DNA of 64,000 nt from an uncultured SAR86 cluster bacterium (GCA_902570035.1 CACFWO010000003.1:1-64000); one strand, 5' to 3'. Numbered from the stretch's first letter, positions 19,054 through 30,029 are shown. Numbers and translations: made by a program. Notes: generated by a model from the letters alone, not told the origin.

Positions 19054-20814
19054 ATGGCTCAATTACCCAGAGATTTTATTCAAAGAGTTTTAGATTCAAC
19101 AGATATTGTTTCTTTGATCGATAGCCATGTTTCTCTTCAGAAAAGAGGAAAAGATCACTGGGCGCTTTGTCCTTTCTGCGATGATGGAAGTAAGCCTTCT
19201 TTTAGCGTAAGTCAACATAAGCAGTTTTATTATTGTTTCAAATGCAGGGCGAGTGGAAATGCAATTTCGTTTCTCATAGATCACCAAGGGCAAACTTTTA
19301 TGGATGCCTTGGAATTTTTAGCAACTAATGCAGGCATAGAAATTCCTAGAAACTCAAACAGCATAAATAATGAAGATTTTAAAATTTTTGACAAAATCAA
19401 TGATCTTACGGTGAAGTTTTTTCAAAAAAATCTTTCTGAGCAAAGCGAATCTAGTTCTGTTTACAAATATCTTAAAAGTAGAAATATTGAAGGGGAATCT
19501 TCCCAAAATTTCTCCTTAGGATTCGCAACTAAAAGCTGGGATGATTTATACAAATATCTACTTAAAGAGGGTATATCTAGAGAAGATATTTTGAAAACAG
19601 GATTAATCAAAACCTCTGATAAAGGTAAAGATTATGACTTCTTTAGGAATAGATTAATGTTTCCGATACGAAATAGAAGAGGGCAGGTTATAGGTTTCGG
19701 TGGCAGAGTAATTGAGAATGAAGAACCAAAATACCTTAATTCTGCAGAATCTCTGGTATTTAAAAAAAATAGGGAGCTGTATGGCCTTTATGAATCCATT
19801 GAGCAAAATAGAAACATAAACAAAATTTTAGTGGTTGAAGGTTATACAGACGTCATTGCTCTGTTTGCAGGTGGTTTTCCTTATGCGATGGCTACACTTG
19901 GGATAGCGACATCAAAATATCATCTTGAAAATATTCTAAAAATTACCAATGAAGTAGTTTTTTGTTTTGATGGTGATCAAGCAGGATCAGATGCAGCTAG
20001 AAGAGCAGTAGAAGTCACATTGCCTTTCATTAACGATAATAGAAAGTTCAACATTTTGTTTCTTCCTGAAGGGCAAGATCCTGCAAGTATTATGGAAGAG
20101 CATGGTACGAATAAATTTGAGGAATATTTGAGTAAATCAGTAGTGCTTTCTAAATATATTCAAGATTCTTTTCTTGCTGGGACTGACGATTCAATAGAAA
20201 CAAAAGCAAACGCTATGAGAAGTTTTCAAAATTTTATAAAATCTATCCCGCCATCAAATTTCAAAACATTACTGGTTAAAGACTTTTCATCGAAATTAGG
20301 TTTCAAAGTTGATGAAGAAATCCAACCAGCAATAAAGAAAAAATCTTTCACGATGAAAGAAAACGAAACCATTATAGAAAGTACAATTTTAAAAAAGATT
20401 CTAGCGGTTGTATTAGATTTTCCTGGAAGAATAAATTTAGATTTGTTCTCATATTTTGACGTGAAGTCGCAAACAAAGGAGGAAGAAACAATCGCTAAGA
20501 TAATTGAATTTTGTAAATCAGCCCCCAACTATAATGCAGGACAATTAATTGAAGAATATCCTGAATTGAAGGGAGATATTACTTCTATCGCTGCTGGCGA
20601 GAATATAGTTTCCGAAGCCAAAGCTAATGAATACATTGAAGAATCAATTAATTTTTATTTAAAAAAAGAGAATATTTCGAATCATGTATATCTACAAAAA
20701 AAACACATGGATGGAGATATTACGGAAAAAGAAAAGATCGAATTGAAAAAAAGTTTGCTTGAAAAATTTGAAGCATTAGATGATCAAGAAAAAGAGCTTC
20801 TAAAGTCTTTGTAA
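19054..20814 (+). CDS. dnaG: DNA primase
   Basis: Zinc-binding CPFC...CFKC, Toprim VVEGYTDVIAL and CFDGDQAGSDAARRA. Confidence 0.95.
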   Translation: MAQLPRDFIQRVLDSTDIVSLIDSHVSLQKRGKDHWALCPFCDDGSKPSFSVSQHKQFYYCFKCRASGNAISFLIDHQGQTFMDALEFLATNAGIEIPRNSNSINNEDFKIFDKINDLTVKFFQKNLSEQSESSSVYKYLKSRNIEGESSQNFSLGFATKSWDDLYKYLLKEGISREDILKTGLIKTSDKGKDYDFFRNRLMFPIRNRRGQVIGFGGRVIENEEPKYLNSAESLVFKKNRELYGLYESIEQNRNINKILVVEGYTDVIALFAGGFPYAMATLGIATSKYHLENILKITNEVVFCFDGDQAGSDAARRAVEVTLPFINDNRKFNILFLPEGQDPASIMEEHGTNKFEEYLSKSVVLSKYIQDSFLAGTDDSIETKANAMRSFQNFIKSIPPSNFKTLLVKDFSSKLGFKVDEEIQPAIKKKSFTMKENETIIESTILKKILAVVLDFPGRINLDLFSYFDVKSQTKEEETIAKIIEFCKSAPNYNAGQLIEEYPELKGDITSIAAGENIVSEAKANEYIEESINFYLKKENISNHVYLQKKHMDGDITEKEKIELKKSLLEKFEALDDQEKELLKSL

Positions 20815-20830
20815 CTTTTTTACATATTTA

Positions 20831-20859
20831 TTCAAACTTAAGCTCTTAGAAGATATAAT
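20831..20859 (+). promoter_or_regulatory. Predicted sigma70 promoter for rpoD
   Basis: TTCAAA - 17 bp - TATAAT (20831-20836, 20854-20859), 22 nt before the rpoD ATG. Confidence 0.5.
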
Positions 20860-20881
20860 CAACGACCTTTTTTAGAAATAC

Positions 20882-22675
20882 ATGTACGACGACGATTTAG
20901 AGAATAGCGGTTTAAGAGAACTCATTGAAAAAGGGAGAGAGCAAGGATATATATCTTATGCTGATATCAATGATTTCTTACCAGAAGATGTATCAGACCC
21001 TGATCAACTTGAAGAAGTTATTTCTCTTATAAATGAATTAGGACTTGAAGTTTTAGAGAATCCTCCTACCGAGGGCTCAGATTTCATGCCTGCTGCTGAA
21101 GATCCACAAGAACAACCAGACCCAGAGGGTGAAATAGCAATTGAGTCGGAAGTAGGCAGAACAACAGATCCAGTAAGGTTGTACATGAGGGAAATGGGAT
21201 CGGTTGATTTGTTAACCAGAGAAGGCGAAATATCAATAGCAAAACGAATTGAGGATGGCGCCAGAGATCTTCTTAGCGCATGCGTTCACTATCCTGGAGT
21301 AGTTGAGGGAATAATAGAGGATTATAAGTTAACTAAAAAAGGAGAAAAAAGACTTTCAGATTTGATCGTTGGCTTTATGGATGAGGATGAAGCTCCTTCG
21401 GAAGCTGCTGCTAATAAAGACACAAACGAAACAGACGATGATGTTGAGGAAGAAGAAGATTCTGGAATAAATGAAGAAGAACTAGAAAAAAGATTTGCTT
21501 CCCTCAGAAGACAATTCAACAAAACTGAAAAAACCATTGCTGCTAGCGGAAGAAGCAGCACAAAAGCTCAAACTGACTTGGAAAAGTTAGGAGAAATTTT
21601 TAAGTTCCTTAAATTATCCCCAAAAAAATTCGAAACAATCGCTCTTCCTGCAAGATTAAATTTTCAGCAAGTTAAAGAACTGGAAAGGCTCATTTACGAT
21701 ATTTGTGTCAGAGAGTCAAAAATGCCACGCAAAGAGTTTATTGAAATTTTTGTAGGCAGTGAAACAAAAGCTAATTTCTTAGACTCAACTTTAAGGTCAA
21801 AAAAACCTTTTGTGAAAGAACTTAAAACTCGAAAACCAGAGATTAATTTAATTCAAAAAAGAATAAATTCTTTAGAAAAGGTATCTGGGCTGACTGTTCC
21901 TCAATTAAAAGAAGTGAACATGAGGATTACAAAAGGTGAATCAAAAATTAGAAGGGCTAAAAAAGATATGATTGAAGCCAACTTAAGGCTAGTCATATCA
22001 ATAGCAAAAAAATACACCAACAGAGGTCTCCAATTTTTAGATCTTATTCAAGAGGGAAACATCGGTCTCATGAAGGCAGTAGATAAGTTTGAATACAGAA
22101 GAGGTTACAAGTTCTCTACTTATGCAACTTGGTGGATAAGACAGGCTATAACAAGGTCGATAGCAGACCAAGCAAGAACCATAAGAATTCCTGTCCATAT
22201 GATTGAAACAATCAATAAACTAAACAGAATTTCCAGACAGATGCTTCAGGAAATGGGTAGAGAACCAACTCCAGAAGAGCTAAGCGAAAGAATGGAAATG
22301 CCTGAAGATAAAGTTAGAAAAGTTCTAAAAATAGCAAAAGAGCCAATCTCAATGGAAACACCTATAGGAGATGAAGACGATACGACTCTGGGAGATTTTA
22401 TTGAAGATCCACTTATGAGCTCGCCTATTGACGCCGCTACTGAAAATAATTTAACTGAAGCAACTGGCGATGTTTTAGGGAGTTTAACTGCCAGAGAAGC
22501 TAAAGTTTTAAGAATGCGATTTGGTATTGGTATGAATACCGACCATACTTTAGAAGAGGTTGGCAAACAATTTGATGTAACTAGAGAAAGAATCAGACAG
22601 ATTGAAGCTAAGGCTTTGAGAAAGCTTAGGCACCCATCTAGATCAGCACATCTTAAAGGGTTCCTCGACGAATAA
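20882..22675 (+). CDS. rpoD: RNA polymerase sigma-70 factor
   Basis: Region 2 ([57 protein letters not shown]) and region 4 motifs; follows dnaG. Confidence 0.97.
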   Translation: MYDDDLENSGLRELIEKGREQGYISYADINDFLPEDVSDPDQLEEVISLINELGLEVLENPPTEGSDFMPAAEDPQEQPDPEGEIAIESEVGRTTDPVRLYMREMGSVDLLTREGEISIAKRIEDGARDLLSACVHYPGVVEGIIEDYKLTKKGEKRLSDLIVGFMDEDEAPSEAAANKDTNETDDDVEEEEDSGINEEELEKRFASLRRQFNKTEKTIAASGRSSTKAQTDLEKLGEIFKFLKLSPKKFETIALPARLNFQQVKELERLIYDICVRESKMPRKEFIEIFVGSETKANFLDSTLRSKKPFVKELKTRKPEINLIQKRINSLEKVSGLTVPQLKEVNMRITKGESKIRRAKKDMIEANLRLVISIAKKYTNRGLQFLDLIQEGNIGLMKAVDKFEYRRGYKFSTYATWWIRQAITRSIADQARTIRIPVHMIETINKLNRISRQMLQEMGREPTPEELSERMEMPEDKVRKVLKIAKEPISMETPIGDEDDTTLGDFIEDPLMSSPIDAATENNLTEATGDVLGSLTAREAKVLRMRFGIGMNTDHTLEEVGKQFDVTRERIRQIEAKALRKLRHPSRSAHLKGFLDE

Positions 22676-22718
22676 TTTCTCTTAATTTGAATTTAACCTA
22701 TATAATTCCTCTTCCTAC

Positions 22719-22795
<77 letters not shown>

Positions 22796-22804
22796 GCAGT
22801 TATC

Positions 22805-23776
22805 TTAATCCTTCTCAGAGAAGGGATCGGTGAAATGATTATCTTCTCTTTTAGGAAGAAAATCAGCATCATAAGCTCTTTCTGGATTTTCTCTAACTCT
22901 TCTATCAAGAGCTTCAGCATCCGGCCCAACTAAAATTCTCCATTGGTTTCTTTTCACTCCATCTAAAATAATTTTTGCAGCATCTTGAGCTGAAGTAAGC
23001 GCATTATTTTTGAAGTCATCTTGCCTTTGAATAATAGCCTCCCTAAATACTTCGAGTGATAAGTTATGAATTGGAGCACCTGCTTTCATCCAACCCTCTT
23101 TCATGAGTTGTAACTCATTATCATCTAAATCTTCAGGTCTTTTCCCTAAAATTATCCCTGTGTTCTGACTGATATCTGTTCCTATATGACCTGGCATAAC
23201 CAAAGAAACATTTAAGTGCGGAGCATTTACTTTGAAATCATTAAGCATTGCTTCCGAAAAACCCTTCACGGCAAATTTAGCTGCTGAATATGAAGTATGT
23301 GGAACCCCGTCGCCCAAAGATGCCCAGAATCCATTTACGCTGCTTGTGTTAATTAAATGACCTTCGTCGCTTTTGATTAGTGCTTCCATAAATGCCCTAG
23401 AACAGTAGTAAACCCCATACCAACAAACAGCAAAAACTTTTTCCCACTCTTCAATATCGCTCTTTATGAAGCTTTGACCGCCTCCAATACCTGCATTATT
23501 AAAAAGTAAATTTATTGATTCAGACTGTTGTTCTTCTAAAACAGCATCTCTAAATCGTTCAACTTGTTCCTTATTTGAGACGTCGCATACATGCTTCGTT
23601 ATTTTTACATTTGGGTTTATCGAAGCAGCCAAATCCATTGTCTTATCCATATTTTCTTCAATAACATCACACATAGAGACATTGCAGTTTGCTTTTGCTA
23701 ATTGCAAAACGAGTTCTCTTCCCATACCTGTGCCACCCCCAGTGACAACAGCAATTTTATTTTCAAAGGATTTCAT
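22805..23776 (-). CDS. SDR-family oxidoreductase
   Basis: NKIAVVTGGGTGMGRELVLQLA, NNAGIGGG, YSAAKFAVKG. Confidence 0.85.
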   Translation of the reverse strand: MKSFENKIAVVTGGGTGMGRELVLQLAKANCNVSMCDVIEENMDKTMDLAASINPNVKITKHVCDVSNKEQVERFRDAVLEEQQSESINLLFNNAGIGGGQSFIKSDIEEWEKVFAVCWYGVYYCSRAFMEALIKSDEGHLINTSSVNGFWASLGDGVPHTSYSAAKFAVKGFSEAMLNDFKVNAPHLNVSLVMPGHIGTDISQNTGIILGKRPEDLDDNELQLMKEGWMKAGAPIHNLSLEVFREAIIQRQDDFKNNALTSAQDAAKIILDGVKRNQWRILVGPDAEALDRRVRENPERAYDADFLPKREDNHFTDPFSEKD

Positions 23777-23850
23777 AAAACTATCTTATGACTTATCGAA
23801 GTATAAGGAAACGATAGAATATGTTAAAAATAGTAAAAAGGAGTTTAAAA

Positions 23851-24639
23851 ATGACTAAAAAAGTTTGTCTAGTTATAGGCGCTGGTGGTGGAATTGGAGC
23901 AAACATAGCCAGAAAATTTGCAACTGAGGGTTATCACTCCTGCTTAGCAAGGAGAACGGATAAAGATGGTCTTGATAAATGGATTAAAAATATTGAAGCA
24001 GAAGGAGGAGAGGCTTCAGGATTTTTAATTAATGCAATTGAAGAAGGTGCAATAGAAAAACTGATCAAGGATATTGAGGAAGGTATCGGACCGATTGATA
24101 CTTTGGTTTATAACCTTGGAGCTCAAACTGGGATGAAGCTCTTGGATCAAACAAGCTTAAAAGAATTTGAATGGGGCTGGAAGATGGCTACCCAAGGACT
24201 CTTTAGAGTGGCTAAAGAAATTTGTCCTGTGATGGCCAGCAGAGGAGAGGGCTCTTTACTTGTCACTTCAGCTACTGCAGCTGTCAGAGGTAATAAGACT
24301 CAACACTCTCATGCTGCTGCAATGGGAGGCAGAAGAATGTTATGCCAATCTTTAAACGACGAGTTTGGCCCACAAGGAATCCATGTTGCTCATATTGTTA
24401 TTGATGGTGCCGTTGATGCTCCTGATACCCTTGGAAAAATGCTCGGACCGGATATGTATCAAAAGATGAGAGAAACCAGAGGTATGGAGCACGATGGATT
24501 AATTCTTCCTGAAAAAGTTGCTGAAACTTATTTTCATCTCGCCAATCAACATAGATCTACTTGGACTCATGAAATAGATATCAGATCCTTTTCTGATATG
24601 GCCTGGTGGAATACAGACAGTTCATTCACCAACAAATAA
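23851..24639 (+). CDS. SDR-family oxidoreductase
   Basis: MTKKVCLVIGAGGGIGANIARKFATEGYH Rossmann motif; AAGGAG SD before ATG 23851 (track start 23821 is probably too early). Confidence 0.82.
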   Translation: MTKKVCLVIGAGGGIGANIARKFATEGYHSCLARRTDKDGLDKWIKNIEAEGGEASGFLINAIEEGAIEKLIKDIEEGIGPIDTLVYNLGAQTGMKLLDQTSLKEFEWGWKMATQGLFRVAKEICPVMASRGEGSLLVTSATAAVRGNKTQHSHAAAMGGRRMLCQSLNDEFGPQGIHVAHIVIDGAVDAPDTLGKMLGPDMYQKMRETRGMEHDGLILPEKVAETYFHLANQHRSTWTHEIDIRSFSDMAWWNTDSSFTNK

Positions 24640-24669
24640 AAAAAGGCGACTAAAAGTCGCCTTTTTTTT
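24638..24669. terminator. Bidirectional rho-independent terminator
   Basis: A-tract, perfect stem GGCGACT (24645-24651) / AGTCGCC (24655-24661), 3-nt loop, T8; sits between convergent genes. Confidence 0.93.
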
Positions 24670-24681
24670 ATCTATTTAAAT

Positions 24682-27675
24682 TTACTGTTCTAATCTGTAA
24701 GTAAATCCAAGCTTGAATATCCTTCCTAAAGGATTATGAGTAGTTGGATCATAATTCATTTCCCAATTTACAAGCGGTGGATTTTTATTTTCAATGTTGT
24801 AAATAGAGAAAGTAGATGAGAATTGATCAGTAAAGTTATAGGATACGTGCCAGTCATAAGTCACAAAGCTATCAATTTTTTCTCTTCCTAGAGGAATGTA
24901 TCTTCTATCCTCATAAGATCCGATAGCGTTTATAGCTACGAAGGTATTAAACCTATCTTGAGTATAGCTGAAATAAGCCTTACCTTTGTCTTTAGGCATT
25001 GGTCTACAAGAGTTGCTGAAATTGAAGTAACCAGCACATTCGTAGGCAGCAGCAATTTGCACACCACCTTTCAAGTAAGGATCAACATCATATTTTTGGA
25101 TAGAGGTACCTTCAAAGGCAGCCACGAAAGTTCCAGCACCTACGTCTCCCTCATATTTTACAAGGTAGTCAATACCAGAAGTTTTAGTAGCAGGTCCATT
25201 TACATAGAAAGAAGTAATTATTCCTACATCTTCTGATGCAAAACCACCTTTGTTGTCTAAAGTAGCTGCACCACCAAAGACCTGTGATTGTACAGCTAAA
25301 TGAGAAGCGGCTGTAGGATCAGGCAATTCATCAGCACCAGCACCAGCCTTATAAGCGGTTAGGATTTGATTGTAACTTTCTGTAATAATTGGATTATCGA
25401 AATCAAATTGATAATAATCCACAGTCATAATCCAGTTATCAGAACCAAAATTCGTGATAATTCCGAAGTTATAGGTATTAGCTTTTTCTGGATCAAGATT
25501 AGGATTACCTATCAAGTCGTTAGCTTTAAATGCTCCTGCATCTCCAACATACACTAAGGCAGTTCTTGGAGAGATTTTCGTTTCATCAATGTTAGGAGCT
25601 CTAAAGGTAGACTGAGCAGAAAGTCTGAATGCAAAAGCAGGGGTTACATCCCATTTCATCGTAACTTTTGGATCAGCTGAACTACCATAATCAGTATCTT
25701 CATATCTAACAGCTAATTGCATATCAAAATTATCTGTAATAGGTAACGCTAATTCCATGAATGCAGAATTCACTGATCTGTCACCATCAATTTCGTATGC
25801 TGGAGCTAAGAACATAAATAAACCAGACTTAGGATTACAAGCAGTTTGCCCCGGTAATTTACATGGGTATAAAGTACCGTCATGAAGATTCTTAGGATTG
25901 TTATGAAAAGGGTCTGTGCCCGTATCAAACTCTTCCGTAAGCGTATATTGTCTGAACTCATATCCAGCTAACCAGTAAGACATACCCCCACCTAACTGTG
26001 CCATCTCGCCTTGGAAATTAAATGATAATTGAGCAACTGAAGATTCAGCTTCAGTGATTCTAGGAGCTATCATCCATTTGAGAACTTCAGGATCATTAGA
26101 CAAAGAAGCTTCATAAGTTGGATTAATTACCGCTCCATTTTGGTTAGGAAGTTCAATTGCATTAGAAAAAGGGTTTAACCATTTACAGTCCCCAACCCCT
26201 TGTTGAGCTCCATTTGAAGTATCAAAAGTTGGATTAAGGACACCTGGCGCGCCCAAGCTAGTTACAGATGCTCCACAATTAGGTCCACCGTATCCGTGCA
26301 AGGCAGCAGCAAATTTCCATTGAAGTGTATCTTTACTTTCTAAAGTACCTGCAGAAAGTCCGTAATTGAAGTTCGCCGTGTAAGAGATCGTATCTGTCAC
26401 ATCGCCGTCAATTGAAAAGGCTAGCTTCATGGTGTCATATCGTCTAGAACCCATTTCAGCGCCATTTTCATTCCCCCAAGGGATACCTGCAGCAGCAGCT
26501 GGCCTGGTTCTCACAATAAAGTTTTGTATTCCAGGCAAACCTGGGTAACTAAATCCATTCTTGTAAGACTCAACAGCAGTATTAAAAGCTGGATAGTCTG
26601 CTTGAAGCTGTAACAGTCCTGGATGATTTATTGGCACACTATTACCTGCTGGATTGTTAGGCGGATAAGAAGGTGAAGTTGCCCAATTAGGCACGTCTGT
26701 TTGACCATAAAATACTTCGAAGGAAATATTTTGATCGTTTACAATTCCTTCGGTCTCAAAAAATAAAGATCCATGTTCTTCATCTTCCTGAACGTTATCA
26801 AACCATGCGTATTGATAACCACAAATAAATCCGTATACAAGTTGACCACCACCGGCTACACAGCCAGGATCAGCGGTAATTTGAGTTGCAGGAGCAGAGG
26901 CACCAAATAAGGATGCTGGAACCGTTAAAGATCCGGGGTTACCCATTGTTGACCAACCGTGAGCAGCTCTACCGAAATCAGGTGATCGAGTTGCATACGG
27001 CATAATGGCAAAATCGGTATCTTTGGCAGCTAATTGTCTTTTGTTCATGTAACTACCTGCAAATAAGAAATCGAAACCGCCAGCCTCAGCTCCATACTTA
27101 AATGAGAATTGTGCTTCTGGTCCATCAGTGCCCTCAAAACTTCTGGCACTTCCGTTGACTTCAAAACCTTGAAATCCTATATCAGTTGTAAAATTGACCA
27201 CTCCTGAAATTGCATCGGAACCATAGGTTGCAGCAGCACCTTCTTTCAGAATTTCAATTGATTTCATTGCTCCAATTGGTAGCTGATTAATATTCACCGA
27301 TCTGTTTGCACCTATGGCAAGTGGAATGGTAGGAAATCTATTTCCGTTAACAAGAACCAAAGTTCTTTGAGGACCAAGCCCTCTAAGGTTTATGTTAGCC
27401 ACCCCTTCAGAACCATTGGAACCGAACTGGTTTGATTCTCCATCCATACCTGTGGATGAGGGAACTAGTTTTACTAATTCCATTAAACTTAAATTACCCT
27501 GTTGGGCTAAGGTTTCCTTATCAAAAATGGAAACCGGATTGCCTGTATCAATAGGCGTACCTTTTATTAAGGTCCCGATAACTACTACTTCTTCTTCATC
27601 TTGTGAAAAGATTGTTAAAGAAAATAATAAGAAAGACGAGATTATTAAGTATTTTAATAATACAAATTTATTCAT
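24682..27675 (-). CDS. Large TonB-dependent receptor
   Basis: Signal peptide, plug domain (SIEILKEGAAATYGSDAISGVVNFTTD), barrel ending ...GFTYRLEQ; SD AGGGGGGAAAT upstream. Confidence 0.92.
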   Translation of the reverse strand: MNKFVLLKYLIISSFLLFSLTIFSQDEEEVVVIGTLIKGTPIDTGNPVSIFDKETLAQQGNLSLMELVKLVPSSTGMDGESNQFGSNGSEGVANINLRGLGPQRTLVLVNGNRFPTIPLAIGANRSVNINQLPIGAMKSIEILKEGAAATYGSDAISGVVNFTTDIGFQGFEVNGSARSFEGTDGPEAQFSFKYGAEAGGFDFLFAGSYMNKRQLAAKDTDFAIMPYATRSPDFGRAAHGWSTMGNPGSLTVPASLFGASAPATQITADPGCVAGGGQLVYGFICGYQYAWFDNVQEDEEHGSLFFETEGIVNDQNISFEVFYGQTDVPNWATSPSYPPNNPAGNSVPINHPGLLQLQADYPAFNTAVESYKNGFSYPGLPGIQNFIVRTRPAAAAGIPWGNENGAEMGSRRYDTMKLAFSIDGDVTDTISYTANFNYGLSAGTLESKDTLQWKFAAALHGYGGPNCGASVTSLGAPGVLNPTFDTSNGAQQGVGDCKWLNPFSNAIELPNQNGAVINPTYEASLSNDPEVLKWMIAPRITEAESSVAQLSFNFQGEMAQLGGGMSYWLAGYEFRQYTLTEEFDTGTDPFHNNPKNLHDGTLYPCKLPGQTACNPKSGLFMFLAPAYEIDGDRSVNSAFMELALPITDNFDMQLAVRYEDTDYGSSADPKVTMKWDVTPAFAFRLSAQSTFRAPNIDETKISPRTALVYVGDAGAFKANDLIGNPNLDPEKANTYNFGIITNFGSDNWIMTVDYYQFDFDNPIITESYNQILTAYKAGAGADELPDPTAASHLAVQSQVFGGAATLDNKGGFASEDVGIITSFYVNGPATKTSGIDYLVKYEGDVGAGTFVAAFEGTSIQKYDVDPYLKGGVQIAAAYECAGYFNFSNSCRPMPKDKGKAYFSYTQDRFNTFVAINAIGSYEDRRYIPLGREKIDSFVTYDWHVSYNFTDQFSSTFSIYNIENKNPPLVNWEMNYDPTTHNPLGRIFKLGFTYRLEQ

Positions 27676-27854
27676 ATTTCCCCCCTAGAAAATAATCTAT
27701 ATGTCAGCAGAATATTCAACCTTTTGAAATGCGTCAACCCAAATATTCCTCTAGTCAAAAGTTTCATACAATAAAATGACAAAAGGTCAAGACTTTTAAC
27801 TCCTCGTTTTTAATTCTTTAAAAATAAAAAAGTTATATTGATATCTCTAAAAGT

Positions 27855-27907
27855 AATTGATAATCATTCTCATTTGTATATAATTGAGAACGATTCTCAT
27901 TATCATT
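27855..27907 (+). promoter_or_regulatory. Fur-box promoter of siderophore-type TonB receptor
   Basis: TTGATA (27857-27862) - 16 bp - TATAAT (27879-27884), overlapped by AATTGATAATCATTCTCATTT (27855-27875) and followed by TGAGAACGATTCTCATTATCATT (27885-27907); matches the GATAATGATAATCATTATC Fur consensus style. Confidence 0.87.
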
Positions 27908-27939
27908 AGTAAGTTTCCAACTCAATTATTGGAAAAATT

Positions 27940-30027
27940 GTGAAAAAAATTATTTATACCACGATATTCCTTTTGAGCTCGTTTAGTGTATTGGCTCAAA
28001 ACAGCATCGAAGAAGTGGAAGTAAAAGGAAAAGTTTTATACGTTGATCAAGTTAACTCTCTTAAACCCCCGATGCCTATTTTGGATGTCCCTCAATCTGT
28101 TTCAGTTATAACTGATGAAGAAATAAAAAACCAAGGTTTCAGAGAAATAGGAGATATTATTCGTTATTCGCCCGGCGTGAATACTTCTCAAGGGGAAGGG
28201 CATAGAGATGCAGTTGTCTTTAGAGGAGTTAGATCCACAGCAGATTTTTATCAAGATGGTGTTAGAGATGATGTTCAATACTACAGATCTTTATACAATG
28301 TGGAACAATTAGAAATTCTAAGAGGTCCAAACGCTTTGCTATTTGGAAGAGGTGGAACTGGAGGATTAATTAACAGAGTCTCGAAGAAAGCAGAAATAGG
28401 CGAAGCTTTTGGCTCATTTGATTTTGGTGCAGATTCTTTTGGCGCAACAGATCTTGCTGTGGACGCTAACTTTACAACTTCTGATACAACTGCAGTGAGA
28501 TTAAACCTTCACACAGACCAACTTGCGAATCATAGAGATTTTTACGAAGGCGAAAGATACGGAATAAACCCAACCTTTAAGATTGTAGCTGGAGATACTA
28601 TTGTAGATCTTTCTTACGAATACGCTGATCATGAAAGATTTATTGATCGTGGTATACCAACGGTAAACAATAGACCTGTTGAAAGTTTAAAAGATGTAGT
28701 CTTCGGTGTTAAAGGACTAAACTTACAAACCTTGGAAGCTAGCATTCTAAGAGCCAATGTAGCTCATGATTACTCTGATAACGGTAAGTTCAACATGAGT
28801 TTTACCTCAAGCGATTTCAAAAAAATGTACAAGAACCTTTATGCTGCAGCTTACGATGCATCAGCAAATACGGTTAAGCTTGATGGATACCTAGATCCTA
28901 CAGAAAGACAGAACATGATTCTTAATGCTAATGTTGTAAACCAATTTAGCAACGGTTCAACTTCTGGAACGCTTTTAGTAGGTCTAGAATTTGTTGATAC
29001 TGACAATAAAAATTATCGATACAACACTTTCTTTAATAACAGAGCAGGAAGTGATGCTGGCGAGCCTACAGATCAGCAAATTTTTAACATTACACGACCA
29101 TTAAATATTGCAAAAACTTCCACAGGTCTTGATTCCACAGTTGACTATACAACTGATTTAAAAAGCAGCTCAGAGTCAGATATCATAGTTACTTCTTTCT
29201 ATTTGCAAGGTGATATAGATTTCTCCGATAACTGGAAGATGATAATTGGTGGTCGTTTAGATAACTTTGATATTACAGTTACTGACGTTAAAAAATCTCA
29301 AGATCAATCCAGAAAAGATGACATGTTCTCTCCCAGATTTGGTGTAATTTACAAACCAGTAGAAAACATGTCTTTATATGTTAGCTACAGTGAGAGCTTC
29401 CTTCCAAGATCTGGAGAGCAGTATAAAAAGTTTGATGTTAGTGGAGCTGCTCTTGATCCAGATGTCTTTAAAAACACTGAAATTGGTTACAAGTACGACA
29501 TAAGTGATGCTCTTATATTTTCAGCAGCGATCTTTAATTCTGCGTCAACTAGAGCTGAAAAAGATAATGAGACTGGAGAACTAAATGAAATCAGAGGTCT
29601 TGAAGTGGAAGGAGTTGAAATTGAACTGTCAGGTCATATTGATGATCAAAATAACTTAACTTTTGGCTATACGTCACTTGATGGAGTTACTACCAAGGGA
29701 ACTAAGCAACCAAGAGAGCTTCCGAATCAGATGCTTTCACTATGGTATTCATACCAGGCAAATGAAACTTTTGGCTTTGGTCTGGGTGTTACTCATCAAG
29801 CCGAATCTTTCATTAAAGATACTTCTAATGGAAGCACTGGGCTAGCATTACCAGATTTCACAAGGGTTGATTTTGCACTTTATGTAAATGCATCTGACAA
29901 CGATGTAGTGAGAGTGCACATAGAAAACTTAACAGATGAATTATATTTTCCTCATTCGCATAGTACCCACCAAGCATCTGTCGGTGAGTCTTTAAGTTCA
30001 AGAGTTTCTTACTCAAGAAGATTTTAA
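27940..30027 (+). CDS. TonB-dependent siderophore receptor (FhuE/Fiu-like; GTG start)
   Basis: PILDVPQSVSVITDEEIKNQG, DIIRYSPGVNTSQGEGHRDAVVFRGVRSTADFYQDGVRD, LEILRGPNALLFGRGGTGGLIN; C-terminal Phe. Confidence 0.93.
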   Translation: MKKIIYTTIFLLSSFSVLAQNSIEEVEVKGKVLYVDQVNSLKPPMPILDVPQSVSVITDEEIKNQGFREIGDIIRYSPGVNTSQGEGHRDAVVFRGVRSTADFYQDGVRDDVQYYRSLYNVEQLEILRGPNALLFGRGGTGGLINRVSKKAEIGEAFGSFDFGADSFGATDLAVDANFTTSDTTAVRLNLHTDQLANHRDFYEGERYGINPTFKIVAGDTIVDLSYEYADHERFIDRGIPTVNNRPVESLKDVVFGVKGLNLQTLEASILRANVAHDYSDNGKFNMSFTSSDFKKMYKNLYAAAYDASANTVKLDGYLDPTERQNMILNANVVNQFSNGSTSGTLLVGLEFVDTDNKNYRYNTFFNNRAGSDAGEPTDQQIFNITRPLNIAKTSTGLDSTVDYTTDLKSSSESDIIVTSFYLQGDIDFSDNWKMIIGGRLDNFDITVTDVKKSQDQSRKDDMFSPRFGVIYKPVENMSLYVSYSESFLPRSGEQYKKFDVSGAALDPDVFKNTEIGYKYDISDALIFSAAIFNSASTRAEKDNETGELNEIRGLEVEGVEIELSGHIDDQNNLTFGYTSLDGVTTKGTKQPRELPNQMLSLWYSYQANETFGFGLGVTHQAESFIKDTSNGSTGLALPDFTRVDFALYVNASDNDVVRVHIENLTDELYFPHSHSTHQASVGESLSSRVSYSRRF

Positions 30028-30029
30028 GA

